Shown here one piece after another: positions 52,526-61,914 of a DNA stretch of 64,000 bases. The notes under the pieces are model-generated. The model searched no databases, had not been told where the DNA came from, and worked only from the letters and a program-made list of their open reading frames with translations. How positions within the stretch are numbered: the stretch's first letter is position 1; each line of letters opens with the position of its first letter. The position numbers and the translations under genes were made by a program. Source of the DNA: Blautia sp. (lineage in GTDB: Bacteria; Bacillota; Clostridia; Lachnospirales; Lachnospiraceae); the NCBI GenBank assembly GCA_021772055.1, contig JAETNR010000006.1, positions 56,720 through 120,719 of the forward strand. Reading direction: 5' to 3'.

Positions 52526-53731
52526 ATGCTTAACAAGAAATCTGTTGATGACATCAACGTAAAAGGCCAGAGGGTTCTGGTAAGATGTGACTTTAACGTT
52601 CCGTTAAAAGATGGGAAGATCACTGACGAAAACCGTCTGGTTGCTGCCCTTCCTACCATTAAGAAACTTATCGCTGACGGCGGCAAAGTAATCCTTTGCT
52701 CCCATCTTGGCAAACCGAAGGGAGAGCCGAAGCCGGAATTATCTCTTGCACCTGTTGCAGTCCGCCTGTCCGAATTACTTGGCCAGGAAGTAAAATTTGC
52801 CGCAGATGCAGAAGTAGTCGGCCCTAATGCAAAAGCTGCTGTAGAAGCTATGAAGGACGGCGACGTTGTTCTTCTTGAGAACACCCGTTATCGCAAAGAA
52901 GAAACCAAGAACGGCGAAGAATTCAGCAAAGATCTTGCTTCCCTTGCAGACGTATTTGTAAATGACGCTTTCGGTACTGCCCACAGAGCACACTGCTCCA
53001 ATGTTGGCGTAACTCAGTACGTAGAGACTTCTGTAGTCGGATACTTAATGCAGAAAGAAATCGATTTCCTCGGCAACGCAGTAAACAGCCCGGAAAGACC
53101 GTTCGTAGCAATCCTTGGCGGCGCAAAGGTTGCTGACAAACTGAATGTAATCTCCAACCTTCTGGAAAAGTGTGACACCCTGATCATCGGCGGCGGTATG
53201 GCTTACACCTTCCAGAAAGCAAAAGGCCTGGAAGTTGGTACTTCTCTTGTAGATGATACAAAGATCGACTATTGCAAGGAAATGATGGAAAAAGCAGAGA
53301 AGCTTGGCAAGAAACTGCTTCTTCCTGTTGATACCACAATTGCAAAAGACTTCCCGAACCCCATTGATGCTGAGATCGAAGTGACAGCTGTAGATGCAGA
53401 TGCAATCCCTGCTGACATGATGGGACTTGATATCGGACCGAAAACAGCAGATCTGTATGCAGAAGCTGTGAAAACTGCAAAGACTGTTGTATGGAACGGA
53501 CCAATGGGCGTGTTCGAAAACCCGATCCTTGCAAAAGGTACTATCGCTGTAGCACAGGCTCTTGCTGATACAGATGCTACCACCATTATCGGCGGCGGCG
53601 ATTCCGCAGCAGCAGTAAACCAGCTTGGCTTTGGCAATAAGATGTCCCACATCTCCACAGGCGGCGGCGCTTCCCTGGAATTCCTGGAAGGCAAAGAACT
53701 GCCGGGCGTAGCAGCAGCAAACGACAAATAA
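52526..53731 (+). CDS. pgk: Phosphoglycerate kinase
   Basis: It makes ATP from 1,3-bisphosphoglycerate. The 401-residue protein has the N-domain [20 protein letters not shown], substrate loop [27 protein letters not shown] and the nucleotide half [35 protein letters not shown] and [15 protein letters not shown]. It is 94 bp from the gap stop across a terminator, and tpiA follows 39 bp later. Confidence 0.98.
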   Translation: MLNKKSVDDINVKGQRVLVRCDFNVPLKDGKITDENRLVAALPTIKKLIADGGKVILCSHLGKPKGEPKPELSLAPVAVRLSELLGQEVKFAADAEVVGPNAKAAVEAMKDGDVVLLENTRYRKEETKNGEEFSKDLASLADVFVNDAFGTAHRAHCSNVGVTQYVETSVVGYLMQKEIDFLGNAVNSPERPFVAILGGAKVADKLNVISNLLEKCDTLIIGGGMAYTFQKAKGLEVGTSLVDDTKIDYCKEMMEKAEKLGKKLLLPVDTTIAKDFPNPIDAEIEVTAVDADAIPADMMGLDIGPKTADLYAEAVKTAKTVVWNGPMGVFENPILAKGTIAVAQALADTDATTIIGGGDSAAAVNQLGFGNKMSHISTGGGASLEFLEGKELPGVAAANDK

Positions 53732-53770
53732 ATTTCATATTTTAAATACAATCCAGGAGGATAAGAAACC

Positions 53771-54520
53771 ATGGCAAGAAAGAAAATTATCGCTGGTAAC
53801 TGGAAGATGAACATGACTCCAAGCGAAGCAGTTGAGCTGGTAAATACCTTAAAACCATTAGTAGTAAACGATGAAGTAGATGTAGTATTCTGTGTACCCG
53901 CAATCGACATCATTCCTGTAATGGAAGCCTGCAAAGGTTCCAATATCCAGGTTGGTGCAGAGAATATGTACTATGAAGAAAAAGGTGCATACACCGGTGA
54001 GATTTCTCCTGCAATGCTTACAGATGTAGGCGTAAAATACGTAGTTCTTGGACATTCTGAGAGAAGAGAGTATTTTGCAGAGACAAATGAAACCGTAAAT
54101 AAGAAAATGCTGAAAGCTTTCGAACACGGCATCACCCCGATCATGTGCTGCGGCGAATCCCTCACTCAGAGAGAGCAGGGCGTAACAATGGACTTCATTC
54201 GTCAGCAGGTGAAGGTTGGCTTCCAGGGCGTAACAGCAGACCAGGCTAAGACAGCAGTGATCGCTTACGAGCCGATCTGGGCTATCGGAACCGGCAAGAC
54301 TGCCACAACCGAGCAGGCACAGGAAGTTTGTGCAGCAATCCGTGAATGCATCGCAGAAATCTATGATGATGCGACAGCAGCAGAAATCCGCATCCAGTAC
54401 GGCGGATCCGTAAATGCAAAAACCGCACCGGAACTGTTTGCACAGGCAGACATCGACGGTGGCCTTGTAGGCGGCGCTTCTCTGAAACCGGACTTTGGCG
54501 CTATTGTAAACTATAAATAA
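53771..54520 (+). CDS. tpiA: Triosephosphate isomerase
   Basis: It interconverts dihydroxyacetone phosphate and glyceraldehyde 3-phosphate. The 249-residue protein has the N-terminus [15 protein letters not shown] with catalytic Asn and Lys, GHSERREYF with catalytic His, [20 protein letters not shown] with catalytic Glu and the flexible loop, and [10 protein letters not shown] binding phosphate. A terminator follows. Confidence 0.98.
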   Translation: MARKKIIAGNWKMNMTPSEAVELVNTLKPLVVNDEVDVVFCVPAIDIIPVMEACKGSNIQVGAENMYYEEKGAYTGEISPAMLTDVGVKYVVLGHSERREYFAETNETVNKKMLKAFEHGITPIMCCGESLTQREQGVTMDFIRQQVKVGFQGVTADQAKTAVIAYEPIWAIGTGKTATTEQAQEVCAAIRECIAEIYDDATAAEIRIQYGGSVNAKTAPELFAQADIDGGLVGGASLKPDFGAIVNYK

Positions 54521-54533
54521 TGCTTAAGTAAGA

Positions 54534-54590
54534 AAAAAGCTCTGTAAACCGTAGTTTGACAGTAACTCGATTTACAGGGCTTTCTTTTTT
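54534..54590 (+). terminator. Terminator after tpiA
   Basis: AAAGCTCTGTAAA pairs with TTTACAGGGCTTT (54571-54583), then T residues. Confidence 0.82.
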
Positions 54591-54625
54591 GGGGAGTAGC
54601 GGAAAAGGTGTTCGTCCCCACAGCC

Positions 54626-54654
54626 TTGACAAAAAGCGGTTTCTGTCCTACTAT
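54626..54654 (+). promoter_or_regulatory. Promoter for hom
   Basis: TTGACA (54626-54631), 17-bp spacer, TACTAT (54649-54654), 45 bp before the start. No room for a large riboswitch. Confidence 0.65.
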
Positions 54655-54698
54655 AAACATACCGAACATAGGAAAGCAAAGGGAAAGGAGCCATTCCA

Positions 54699-55994
54699 AT
54701 GGAAAATAGCGTCATCAAAGCCGCCCTTCTGGGGCTTGGAACAGTGGGAACCGGTGTGTATAAAGTTTTAAAAAATCAGGAAGAGGAAATGCAGGCCAAG
54801 ATCGGAAGCAAGGTGAAGATCACAAAGATTCTGGTGCGTAATCTGGAAAAAGCAGCAGCAAAAGTAGATGATGCCTCTGTTTTAACGAATCAGTGGGAGG
54901 ATATTCTGAATGACCCGGAGATCAGCATTGTAATTGAGCTGATGGGCGGGATTGAGCCGGCAAGAACTTATATTCTTGCTGCTTTAAATGCAGGTAAACA
55001 TGTAGTATCCGCAAATAAGGACCTGATTGCAGTTTATGGCAAGGAGCTTTTGGATGCGGCAGAAAAGAATCATGTGGATTTCCTTTTTGAGGCTGCTGTA
55101 GCAGGAGGAATTCCCATCATCCGTCCGTTGAAACAGTGTCTGGCAGGCAATCACATGACAGAGGTTATGGGAATTGTCAACGGAACCACCAATTTTATCC
55201 TGACCAAGATGACACAGGAGGGGATGGAATTTAAAGACGCCCTTGCTCTTGCCACAGAGCTTGGTTACGCGGAAGCAGACCCTACCGCAGATATTGAAGG
55301 CCTGGATGCAGGGCGAAAGGTTGCAATTCTCGCAAGCGTTGCCTTTAATTCCCGGGTGGTATTTGATGATGTATACATAGAGGGAATCACCAAGATTTCT
55401 GCAAAGGATATCCGCTATGCCAAGGAAATGGGCTGCGATATCAAGCTTCTTGGAGCAGCACGCCAGGCAGAAGACGGGATTGAGGCTTACGTTTGCCCTA
55501 TGCTGATTCCAAGCACCCATCCTCTTGCATCTGTAAATGATTCCTACAATGCTGTTTTTGTACATGGAGATGCGGTGGAAGATGCCATGTTCTTCGGACG
55601 GGGTGCAGGTGAGCTGCCCACAGCAAGTGCAGTTGTGGGAGATATTTTTGACATAGTCCGTAATATCCTGGCAGGATGCTGCGCACGCATCGGCTGTACC
55701 TGTTACAAGAATACTCCTGTGAAAAAAATGGAGGATACGCATAACCGTTATTTTGTCCGTCTCCAGGTGGAAGACCGATGCGGTGTCCTTGCGGAGATGA
55801 CTGCAGTATTTGCCAAATACCATGTAAGTGTCGCACAGATCATCCAGAAGGAAACAAAAACAGAGGGAAGCGCAGAGGTAGTTGTGATCACAGCAAAAGT
55901 GCGTGAGGGCGACTTCCGGACAGCTATGGATGAACTGAAAAGCAGAGCTTCCATCCAGAAGATATCCAGTCTGCTTCGCGTTTACGGAAAATAA
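54699..55994 (+). CDS. hom: Homoserine dehydrogenase
   Basis: It reduces aspartate semialdehyde to homoserine for threonine and methionine synthesis. The 431-residue protein has an NAD(P)-binding start (KAALLGLGTVGTGVYKVLKN), SANKDLIAVYGKEL, the catalytic segment EAAVAGGIPIIRPLKQCL with GIVNGTTNFILTKM, LGYAEADPTADIEGLDAGRK and a C-terminal ACT domain (about 350-431; DRCGVLAEMTAVFAKYHVSV) expected to give threonine feedback control. It stands alone among glycolytic genes. Confidence 0.96.
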   Translation: MENSVIKAALLGLGTVGTGVYKVLKNQEEEMQAKIGSKVKITKILVRNLEKAAAKVDDASVLTNQWEDILNDPEISIVIELMGGIEPARTYILAALNAGKHVVSANKDLIAVYGKELLDAAEKNHVDFLFEAAVAGGIPIIRPLKQCLAGNHMTEVMGIVNGTTNFILTKMTQEGMEFKDALALATELGYAEADPTADIEGLDAGRKVAILASVAFNSRVVFDDVYIEGITKISAKDIRYAKEMGCDIKLLGAARQAEDGIEAYVCPMLIPSTHPLASVNDSYNAVFVHGDAVEDAMFFGRGAGELPTASAVVGDIFDIVRNILAGCCARIGCTCYKNTPVKKMEDTHNRYFVRLQVEDRCGVLAEMTAVFAKYHVSVAQIIQKETKTEGSAEVVVITAKVREGDFRTAMDELKSRASIQKISSLLRVYGK

Positions 55995-56112
55995 AAACTG
56001 AAAATCCTTGAAAAATCTCAGAATTTTGATAGTATATAAAGGAAGAAACTTTCAGTACAAAATGTTTCCGTTTTTTGAAACGGAGGAAATTTACAAATAA
56101 AAGGAGAGCATT

Positions 56113-57657
56113 ATGAGCAAAAAACCAACTGTGTTAATGATCCTTGATGGATACGGATTAAATGAAAAGAAGGAAGCAAATGCTGTATACGAAGCAAAGA
56201 CACCGGTAATGGACAAATTAATGGCAGAATATCCTTTTGTAAAAGGCTATGCAAGCGGGCTGGCAGTAGGCCTTCCGGACGGGCAGATGGGAAACTCTGA
56301 GGTGGGACATCTGAACATGGGCGCAGGCCGTATCGTATACCAGGAGCTTACCAGGATTACCAAAGAGATTGAAGATGGAGATTTTTTCAAAAATGAAGCA
56401 CTTCTTACAGCAATGAGAAATGCCAAGGAGAACAATTCCTCCATTCACTTTATGGGCCTTTTGTCTGACGGTGGTGTTCACAGTCATAATACACATCTTT
56501 ACGGACTTCTGGAAATGGCAAAACGGGAAGGCCTTGAGAAGGTTTATGTACACTGCTTTCTGGACGGACGTGACACACCTCCGGCATCCGGAAAAGGTTA
56601 TATTGAGGAACTTCAGGCGAAGATGAAAGAGATCGGCGTTGGCGAGATCGGTGTTGTTTCCGGCCGTTACTATGCTATGGATCGTGATAACCGCTGGGAT
56701 CGTGTGGAAATGGCTTATAAAGCCCTGACAAAAGGCGAGGGCATAAAAGGAACGGACGCTGCAGAAGCTGTTCAGGCATCTTATGACAATGAGAAAACAG
56801 ATGAATTCGTACTTCCTACAGTCATTGAAAAGGATGGGAAACCTGTAACTGTGATTTCCGATAAGGATTCCGTAGTTTTCTTTAATTTCCGTCCTGACCG
56901 TGCCCGTGAGATCACAAGAGCTTTCTGTGCAGATGAGTTTGATGGATTTGCAAGAGAGAAGAAGCTGGATCTGACCTATGTATGCTTTACAGAGTATGAC
57001 GATACCATTCCTAACAAAATCGTAGCATTTCATAAGGTACAGCTTACCAATACCTTTGGAGAGTATCTGGCTGCCCATAATATGACGCAGGCTCGTATTG
57101 CAGAAACAGAAAAATACGCTCATGTAACATTCTTTTTCAACGGCGGTATTGAAGAGCCGAATAAGGGAGAAGACAGGATTCTGGTAAAATCCCCCAAGGT
57201 TGCCACCTATGATCTGCAGCCTGAGATGAGCGCCCCTGCAGTGTGCGACAAGCTTGTGGAAGCAATCAAATCTGATAAATACGATGTGATCATCATCAAT
57301 TTTGCAAACCCGGATATGGTGGGCCATACGGGAGTGGAAGCTGCTGCGATCAAAGCCGTGGAGGCCGTTGACGAGTGCGTGGGAAGAGCAGTGGAAGCGC
57401 TGAAGGAAGCAGACGGACAGATGTTTATCTGTGCAGACCACGGCAATGCAGAACAGCTTGTGGACTACAAAACAGGAGATCCTTTCACAGCACATACCAC
57501 CAACCCGGTACCGTTTATTCTGGTAAATGCAGACCCGAAATATTCCCTGCGCGAGAATGGCTGTCTGGCTGATATCATTCCTACTCTCATCGAGCTGATG
57601 GGCATGGAGCAGCCGGAAGAAATGACCGGAAAATCCCTGTTGGTTTGTGAGAAATAA
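56113..57657 (+). CDS. gpmI: Phosphoglycerate mutase, cofactor-independent
   Basis: A Mn-dependent mutase converting 3- to 2-phosphoglycerate. The 514-residue protein has the metal motif VLMILDGYGLNEK, the phosphoserine nucleophile in GQMGNSEVGHLNMGAGR, the substrate-domain HCFLDGRDTPPASGKGY and RYYAMDRDNRWDRV, then FFNFRPDRAREITRAF, NPDMVGHTGVEAA and CADHGNAEQ with metal ligands. It starts behind AGGAGAG. It belongs functionally with gap-pgk-tpiA, although hom intervenes. Confidence 0.97.
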   Translation: MSKKPTVLMILDGYGLNEKKEANAVYEAKTPVMDKLMAEYPFVKGYASGLAVGLPDGQMGNSEVGHLNMGAGRIVYQELTRITKEIEDGDFFKNEALLTAMRNAKENNSSIHFMGLLSDGGVHSHNTHLYGLLEMAKREGLEKVYVHCFLDGRDTPPASGKGYIEELQAKMKEIGVGEIGVVSGRYYAMDRDNRWDRVEMAYKALTKGEGIKGTDAAEAVQASYDNEKTDEFVLPTVIEKDGKPVTVISDKDSVVFFNFRPDRAREITRAFCADEFDGFAREKKLDLTYVCFTEYDDTIPNKIVAFHKVQLTNTFGEYLAAHNMTQARIAETEKYAHVTFFFNGGIEEPNKGEDRILVKSPKVATYDLQPEMSAPAVCDKLVEAIKSDKYDVIIINFANPDMVGHTGVEAAAIKAVEAVDECVGRAVEALKEADGQMFICADHGNAEQLVDYKTGDPFTAHTTNPVPFILVNADPKYSLRENGCLADIIPTLIELMGMEQPEEMTGKSLLVCEK

Positions 57658-57666
57658 TTTCGTGAT

Positions 57667-57712
57667 AATAACAAGAAAACCTCTGCTTTTTGCAGGGGTT
57701 TCTTGTTATTTT
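57667..57712 (+). terminator. Terminator after gpmI
   Basis: A long stem: ATAACAAGAAAACCTCTGC pairs with GCAGGGGTTTCTTGTTAT, two mismatches. Confidence 0.85.
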
Positions 57713-57742
57713 GGAGAAAATGAGGAAAATGAAAATCAAAGC

Positions 57743-57771
57743 TTGAAAGCTGTTCCGGATTTTAATATAAT
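57743..57771 (+). promoter_or_regulatory. Promoter for the MATE gene
   Basis: TTGAAA (57743-57748), 17-bp spacer, perfect TATAAT (57766-57771). The transcript leader is about 34 nt to the chosen start. Confidence 0.75.
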
Positions 57772-57811
57772 ACGCCTCGTACAAAAATTTGCAGCAATGG
57801 AGATGGACAGA

Positions 57812-59212
57812 ATGCAGACAGATATGACAGTTGGAAAACCGATGAAAATGATTGTTGATTTCACGATTCCTGTTTTTATCGGAGGCGTGTTTCAGCAGTT
57901 TTATAATATGATGGATGCAGTGATCGTGGGGAAATTCGTGGGAACAAAGGCACTGGCAGCCGTGGGTGCTACAGGAACGATCATGTTTCTGATCCTTGGA
58001 TTTCTAATGGGATTAACTGCCGGTTTTACAGTACTTACAGCACAGAAATTCGGCGCGGGAAGAATGGATGAAATGCGTCAGACAGTGGGAAATGCCGCGA
58101 TTTTATCCGGGATCGTATCTATAGTTATGACAGCGGCAAGCCTGCTTTTTATGAGAAAACTCCTGGTGTTTATGAAAACTCCGGAGGATATTTTCAGGGA
58201 TGCCTATTCTTATATTATGATTATATGCGGCGGTATTTTTGCACAGGTCCTGTATAATATTCTGGCAAGTATTCTTAGGGCTTTGGGAAACAGCAGGACG
58301 CCTCTTTATTTCCTGGTTTTCTCAGCTCTTTTAAATGTGGTGCTGGATCTGGTTTTTATTATTACGTTTCATATGGGCGTTTCCGGCGCTGCCTGGGCAA
58401 CGGTGATCTCCCAGGGGGTATCCGGAATCCTTTGTCTGGTTTATATTGTAAAGGATGTGCCTGAACTTCATCTGGAAAAAGAGGACTGGAAACTGCAGAA
58501 AAGTGTTACCGTGAACCAGTTAAGTGTAGGTTTTCCAATGGGAATCCAGTATTCCATCACAGCAATCGGAACGATGATGGTGCAGACTTCCCTGAATCTT
58601 CTGGGCTCTTATGCAGTGGCCGCCTATACTGCCGGAGTAAAGATCGAGAGCATTTTTTCCCAGGCATTTGTGGCAATCGGAACGACTATGGCTACCTATA
58701 ATGCACAGAATATCGGGGCCGGACGCCTTGACAGAGTGAAAGAAGGCTTCCGTGCTTCCCATATACTGGGAATGACGTATGCAGTGGTTTCCGGCGTGAT
58801 TCTGGCCTTTTGGGGCAAGGAGCTTGCATATCTTTTTATTTCCGATAATGCGGCAGAGGTAATTCCCATGGTAGATCGCTATCTGAAATGTGCAGCAGCA
58901 TTTTTTCTGCCACTTCATCTGGTCAATGACCTTCGCAATGGCATACAGGGGATGGGATACGGAATTCTTCCCATGATGGCCGGGGTTGCGGAACTGTCAG
59001 GGCGAGCTGTAACGGCGCTGATCGCAGGACATAAGAAAAACTATTTTATCGCCTGCCTTGCAAGCCCCATGGCATGGTTCGTGGCAGCAGCGCTGCTGGT
59101 ATTGATGTATTTCTATGTTATGAAGGATATGGGCAGGAAGCTGAATCCGATTCGAAATGAATCAAATTCTGAAAAGAATAAAAAGAAAAACAGAGGATAC
59201 AATATGCATTAA
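57812..59212 (+). CDS. MATE-family efflux transporter
   Basis: A sodium- or proton-driven multidrug/toxin exporter. About 466 residues form 12 helices in two repeats: FTIPVFIGGVFQQFYNMMDA then VIVGKFVGTKALAAVGATGT, and QLSVGFPMGIQYSITAIGTM then GIESIFSQAF-like KIESIFSQAFVAIGTTMATY. The frame opens at 57647, before the promoter, so that start is impossible; ATG 57812 follows GGAGATGG and is preferred (57797 and 57803 are alternatives). The C-terminus is lysine- and asparagine-rich. The substrate is unknown. Confidence 0.9.
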   Translation: MQTDMTVGKPMKMIVDFTIPVFIGGVFQQFYNMMDAVIVGKFVGTKALAAVGATGTIMFLILGFLMGLTAGFTVLTAQKFGAGRMDEMRQTVGNAAILSGIVSIVMTAASLLFMRKLLVFMKTPEDIFRDAYSYIMIICGGIFAQVLYNILASILRALGNSRTPLYFLVFSALLNVVLDLVFIITFHMGVSGAAWATVISQGVSGILCLVYIVKDVPELHLEKEDWKLQKSVTVNQLSVGFPMGIQYSITAIGTMMVQTSLNLLGSYAVAAYTAGVKIESIFSQAFVAIGTTMATYNAQNIGAGRLDRVKEGFRASHILGMTYAVVSGVILAFWGKELAYLFISDNAAEVIPMVDRYLKCAAAFFLPLHLVNDLRNGIQGMGYGILPMMAGVAELSGRAVTALIAGHKKNYFIACLASPMAWFVAAALLVLMYFYVMKDMGRKLNPIRNESNSEKNKKKNRGYNMH

Positions 59213-59227
59213 GGTTTAGGGTATAAT

Positions 59228-59281
59228 GCAGCCATACAAAAAGATGGAGCCTGGCGAAATCAATATATATGGCTGCTTTTT
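59228..59281 (+). terminator. Terminator after the MATE gene
   Basis: GCAGCCAT (59228-59235) pairs with ATGGCTGC (59269-59276) across a 33-nt loop, then five T. Confidence 0.65.
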
Positions 59282-59389
59282 CTTCATTTGCAGAGCTTAC
59301 TGCCTGTTTCGGAAATGTAGGAAACAAGTATAACGAAAATATTAAGCTTTTGTGAATAAATGAAATATAGGTGCAAAATAAGAGAAGTA

Positions 59390-59398
59390 TGTTATAAT
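59390..59398 (+). promoter_or_regulatory. Extended -10 promoter for the L,D-transpeptidase gene
   Basis: TGTTATAAT, a TG-extended perfect -10. The -35 region is weak. Confidence 0.5.
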
Positions 59399-59473
59399 AT
59401 AGTGGTTATAGCAAATGTTGCTGTTTACACCGCAGGTGTGAGCGGCAGCGGCTTATTTGAGGAGAGTAAGTAA

Positions 59474-61498
59474 ATGAGAAATAAAGAAGAATGGAAACGT
59501 TTTTCTGATGAAGAACTGATGGATGAGGAACTGGATCAGGACTTTGCCGGGGAAGAATACGAGGACGATGAGGATTCCGGCGGCGAAGACGATGGCGGGG
59601 ACTTTGACGAAGAAGAATATGACGACGAGATCTTTGAGGAGGAATCAGACCGCCGGGAATATGAAGATGAGGAAGACCTGGAGGAAGAAGAATACGAAGA
59701 TTTCGATGGTGAGGAATACGAAGACGACGAAGACTTCGATGGTGAGGAATATGAGGACGACGAAGACTTCGATGGTGAGGAATACGAGGATGACGAAGAC
59801 TTCGACGAAGAAGAATTTGAGGATGACGAAGACTTCGATGAGGAAGAATATGAGGACGTTCAGGACTCTGACGGAGAAGCAGATACCCATGAGGATTCGG
59901 AAGGTGATGAAGAATTTGAAGCAGGAATCAACGCAGCCATGTCAGGGATCGCCCGGGACGGAGATAGAGAGGGACGCAGCAGCAATCCTGCCAGACCTGC
60001 AAAATCCGCCAGGCCGAAACCGCTGACCTATGTTCCCATGGATGACGATGAACTGCTGATACCGGAGAAAAAATCCAGGGGAAAGCATAAAGGACTGAAG
60101 ATCACCGGAGCGGCAGCTCTTATGCTCCTTGTCTCTGCGGGATGTGCCTATGCAGGTGTTTCTTATTATTATTCCGATAAATTTTTTGAAGGAACAACCA
60201 TCAATGGCTATGACTGTTCAGGAAAGACACCCTATGAAGTAGAACAGATGATAGCGAAGAATGTGGAGAATTATTCCATTCAGGTCTCTTCCAGAAATCT
60301 GGAGCCACAGGTGATTGAAGGCAGTCTGATCGATTATAAATATGCACCTGACGGGGAAGTCATGAAGCTTCTGAAGGATCAGAAGCCCTATAAATGGATC
60401 CGGGGTTATTTTGAAGAAAAAAGTTATACCATTGCGGAAAATGTGACCTATAGTAAGGAACTCCTTCAGAACCAGGTGCTGCAGCTAAATTGTGCACAGA
60501 AGGAAAACCAGGTAGCGCCTGAGAATGCATATGTTTCTTTTATAGATACGCATTTTGAGATTGTTCCGGAGACAGAAGGCAGCGAGCTGAATGTGAAGCA
60601 GGCATATCAGATTCTGGACGAAGCGGTTTCCGGAAAACAGGAGACCATTGATTTTTCCGGCAATTCCGATGCTTATGTAGCGGCTGCTGTCACAAGCGAA
60701 GATCCGGGATTAAAAGCAACCCTGGATGCATGCAATAATTTTACAAAGGCCAGCATTACTTATACATTTGGCGAAGAAACAGTTACCCTGGATGGAACGA
60801 CTATTAAGGATTGGCTTCAGTTTGATGAAAAAGGTCAGTTTGTTCAGGACGATGCATCCTTCCAGCAGCACATTGCGGAATATGTTGCACAGCTTGCAGC
60901 TCAGTACGATACTGTGGGTACCAGCAGAGAATTTTACACCACAAGCGGCCGTACAGTATACGTTTACGGCTCCGCATATGGCTGGCAGATCGACCAGAAG
61001 GCAGAAGCAGCCCAGCTTACCCAGGATATCCAGTCCGGAGCACAGACTACAAGAGATCCTGTTTATGCCATGACTGCAAATTCAAGAGGCTATAATGATC
61101 TGGGAAATACTTATATTGAGGTAGATCTGTCAAACCAGCATATGTATTATTATCAGGACGGCGGGATTATCTTTGATTCGGATATTGTATCCGGAAATAT
61201 GAGCTACAGTGACCGCCAGACGCCGGAAGGGATTTACACCCTCTATTATAAAAAGAGCCCGGATGTTTTACGGGGGGAAAAGAAACCGGACGGAACATAT
61301 GAATACGAGACAGAGGTGGAGTACTGGATGCCCTTTAACGGAGGAATCGGATTCCATGATGCATCCTGGCAGCCCTATTTCGGAGGAGACCGTTATTTAA
61401 CAGGCGGTTCCCACGGATGTATTAATATGCCGCCTTATAATGCGGCAATTCTCTATGAGATTATTCAGTATGGTGTACCGATTGTATGTTTTTACTAA
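59474..61498 (+). CDS. L,D-transpeptidase with long acidic N-terminal tail
   Basis: A 674-residue type II membrane protein. Residues 1-150 are almost only Asp, Glu, Tyr, Phe and Gly, with five EDFDGEEYEDD-type 11-mers. After a basic patch comes one membrane helix (about 209-229; ITGAAALMLLVSAGCAYAGV). Outside the cell are peptidoglycan-binding (PF12229-like) domains (about 235-540) and a YkuD catalytic domain (about 545-674) with TYIEVDLSNQHMYYYQ and the active-site GSHGCINMPPYNAA, nucleophile Cys649. It would form 3-3 crosslinks or modify the wall. The acidic cytoplasmic tail is unusual. Confidence 0.92.
   Translation: MRNKEEWKRFSDEELMDEELDQDFAGEEYEDDEDSGGEDDGGDFDEEEYDDEIFEEESDRREYEDEEDLEEEEYEDFDGEEYEDDEDFDGEEYEDDEDFDGEEYEDDEDFDEEEFEDDEDFDEEEYEDVQDSDGEADTHEDSEGDEEFEAGINAAMSGIARDGDREGRSSNPARPAKSARPKPLTYVPMDDDELLIPEKKSRGKHKGLKITGAAALMLLVSAGCAYAGVSYYYSDKFFEGTTINGYDCSGKTPYEVEQMIAKNVENYSIQVSSRNLEPQVIEGSLIDYKYAPDGEVMKLLKDQKPYKWIRGYFEEKSYTIAENVTYSKELLQNQVLQLNCAQKENQVAPENAYVSFIDTHFEIVPETEGSELNVKQAYQILDEAVSGKQETIDFSGNSDAYVAAAVTSEDPGLKATLDACNNFTKASITYTFGEETVTLDGTTIKDWLQFDEKGQFVQDDASFQQHIAEYVAQLAAQYDTVGTSREFYTTSGRTVYVYGSAYGWQIDQKAEAAQLTQDIQSGAQTTRDPVYAMTANSRGYNDLGNTYIEVDLSNQHMYYYQDGGIIFDSDIVSGNMSYSDRQTPEGIYTLYYKKSPDVLRGEKKPDGTYEYETEVEYWMPFNGGIGFHDASWQPYFGGDRYLTGGSHGCINMPPYNAAILYEIIQYGVPIVCFY
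59696..59860 (+). repeat. Five 33-bp units coding acidic 11-residue repeats
   Basis: Five in-frame units of EDFDGEEYEDD or close variants; the last two change the Gly to Glu. They lie within a longer acidic stretch. Confidence 0.85.
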
Positions 61499-61521
61499 TG
61501 AGAAAGGGCTGGAGATAAGAG

Positions 61522-61818
61522 ATGAACAGTAAATTTGATTTTATATTGGCAGCAGCCGCAGTTATCATCGGTATTCTGCTCCTGACCGGAAACGGCAGCA
61601 TCTTTATGGGCGGCGGAAATGCCAAAAAACGCAGCACCATGTATGATGAAAAAAAGATGGAGAAGGCTTCCGGAATTGCCCTGATCCTGATCGGAATTGC
61701 AACTGGGATTGATTCCTATACAACAGGAGTTGCAGCCAAGATCGCCTATACACTTGTGCTGGTGGTGATTTTTGCAGTACTGCTGATCTATTACCAGAAA
61801 AAATGCAAAAAGAAATAA
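61522..61818 (+). CDS. Small membrane protein of unknown function
   Basis: A 98-residue protein with two or three membrane helices: FILAAAAVIIGILLLTG (about 6-22), ASGIALILIGIATGIDSY (about 51-68) and IAYTLVLVVIFAVLLIYY (about 75-92), with a basic end. A short cytosolic loop (KKRSTMYDEKKMEKASG) lies between the first two. I do not recognise the family; a DUF3784-like membrane protein is possible. It is 23 bp after the L,D-transpeptidase gene, so probably co-transcribed, and ends at a terminator. Confidence 0.75.
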   Translation: MNSKFDFILAAAAVIIGILLLTGNGSIFMGGGNAKKRSTMYDEKKMEKASGIALILIGIATGIDSYTTGVAAKIAYTLVLVVIFAVLLIYYQKKCKKK

Positions 61819-61825
61819 CAGATAC

Positions 61826-61870
61826 AAAAAAAGAGGAGAATGCTCAAAATGAGCATGCTTCTCTTTTTTT
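61826..61870. terminator. Two-way terminator after the small membrane protein
   Basis: AAGAGGAGAATGCTC pairs with GAGCATGCTTCTCTT, A run before and T run after, so it works for both strands. Confidence 0.88.
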
Positions 61871-61914
61871 GTAAATCAGATGAAGATAGAAAACGCCGGA
61901 GACTTTATCCGGAT

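Noticed and set aside
54591..54698. Riboswitch or T-box leader for hom
   Set aside because: Only about 40 nt lie between the likely transcription start and the ATG.
56218..57495. 425-codon - strand frame opposite gpmI
   Set aside because: Antisense shadow of a gene with all catalytic motifs of phosphoglycerate mutase.
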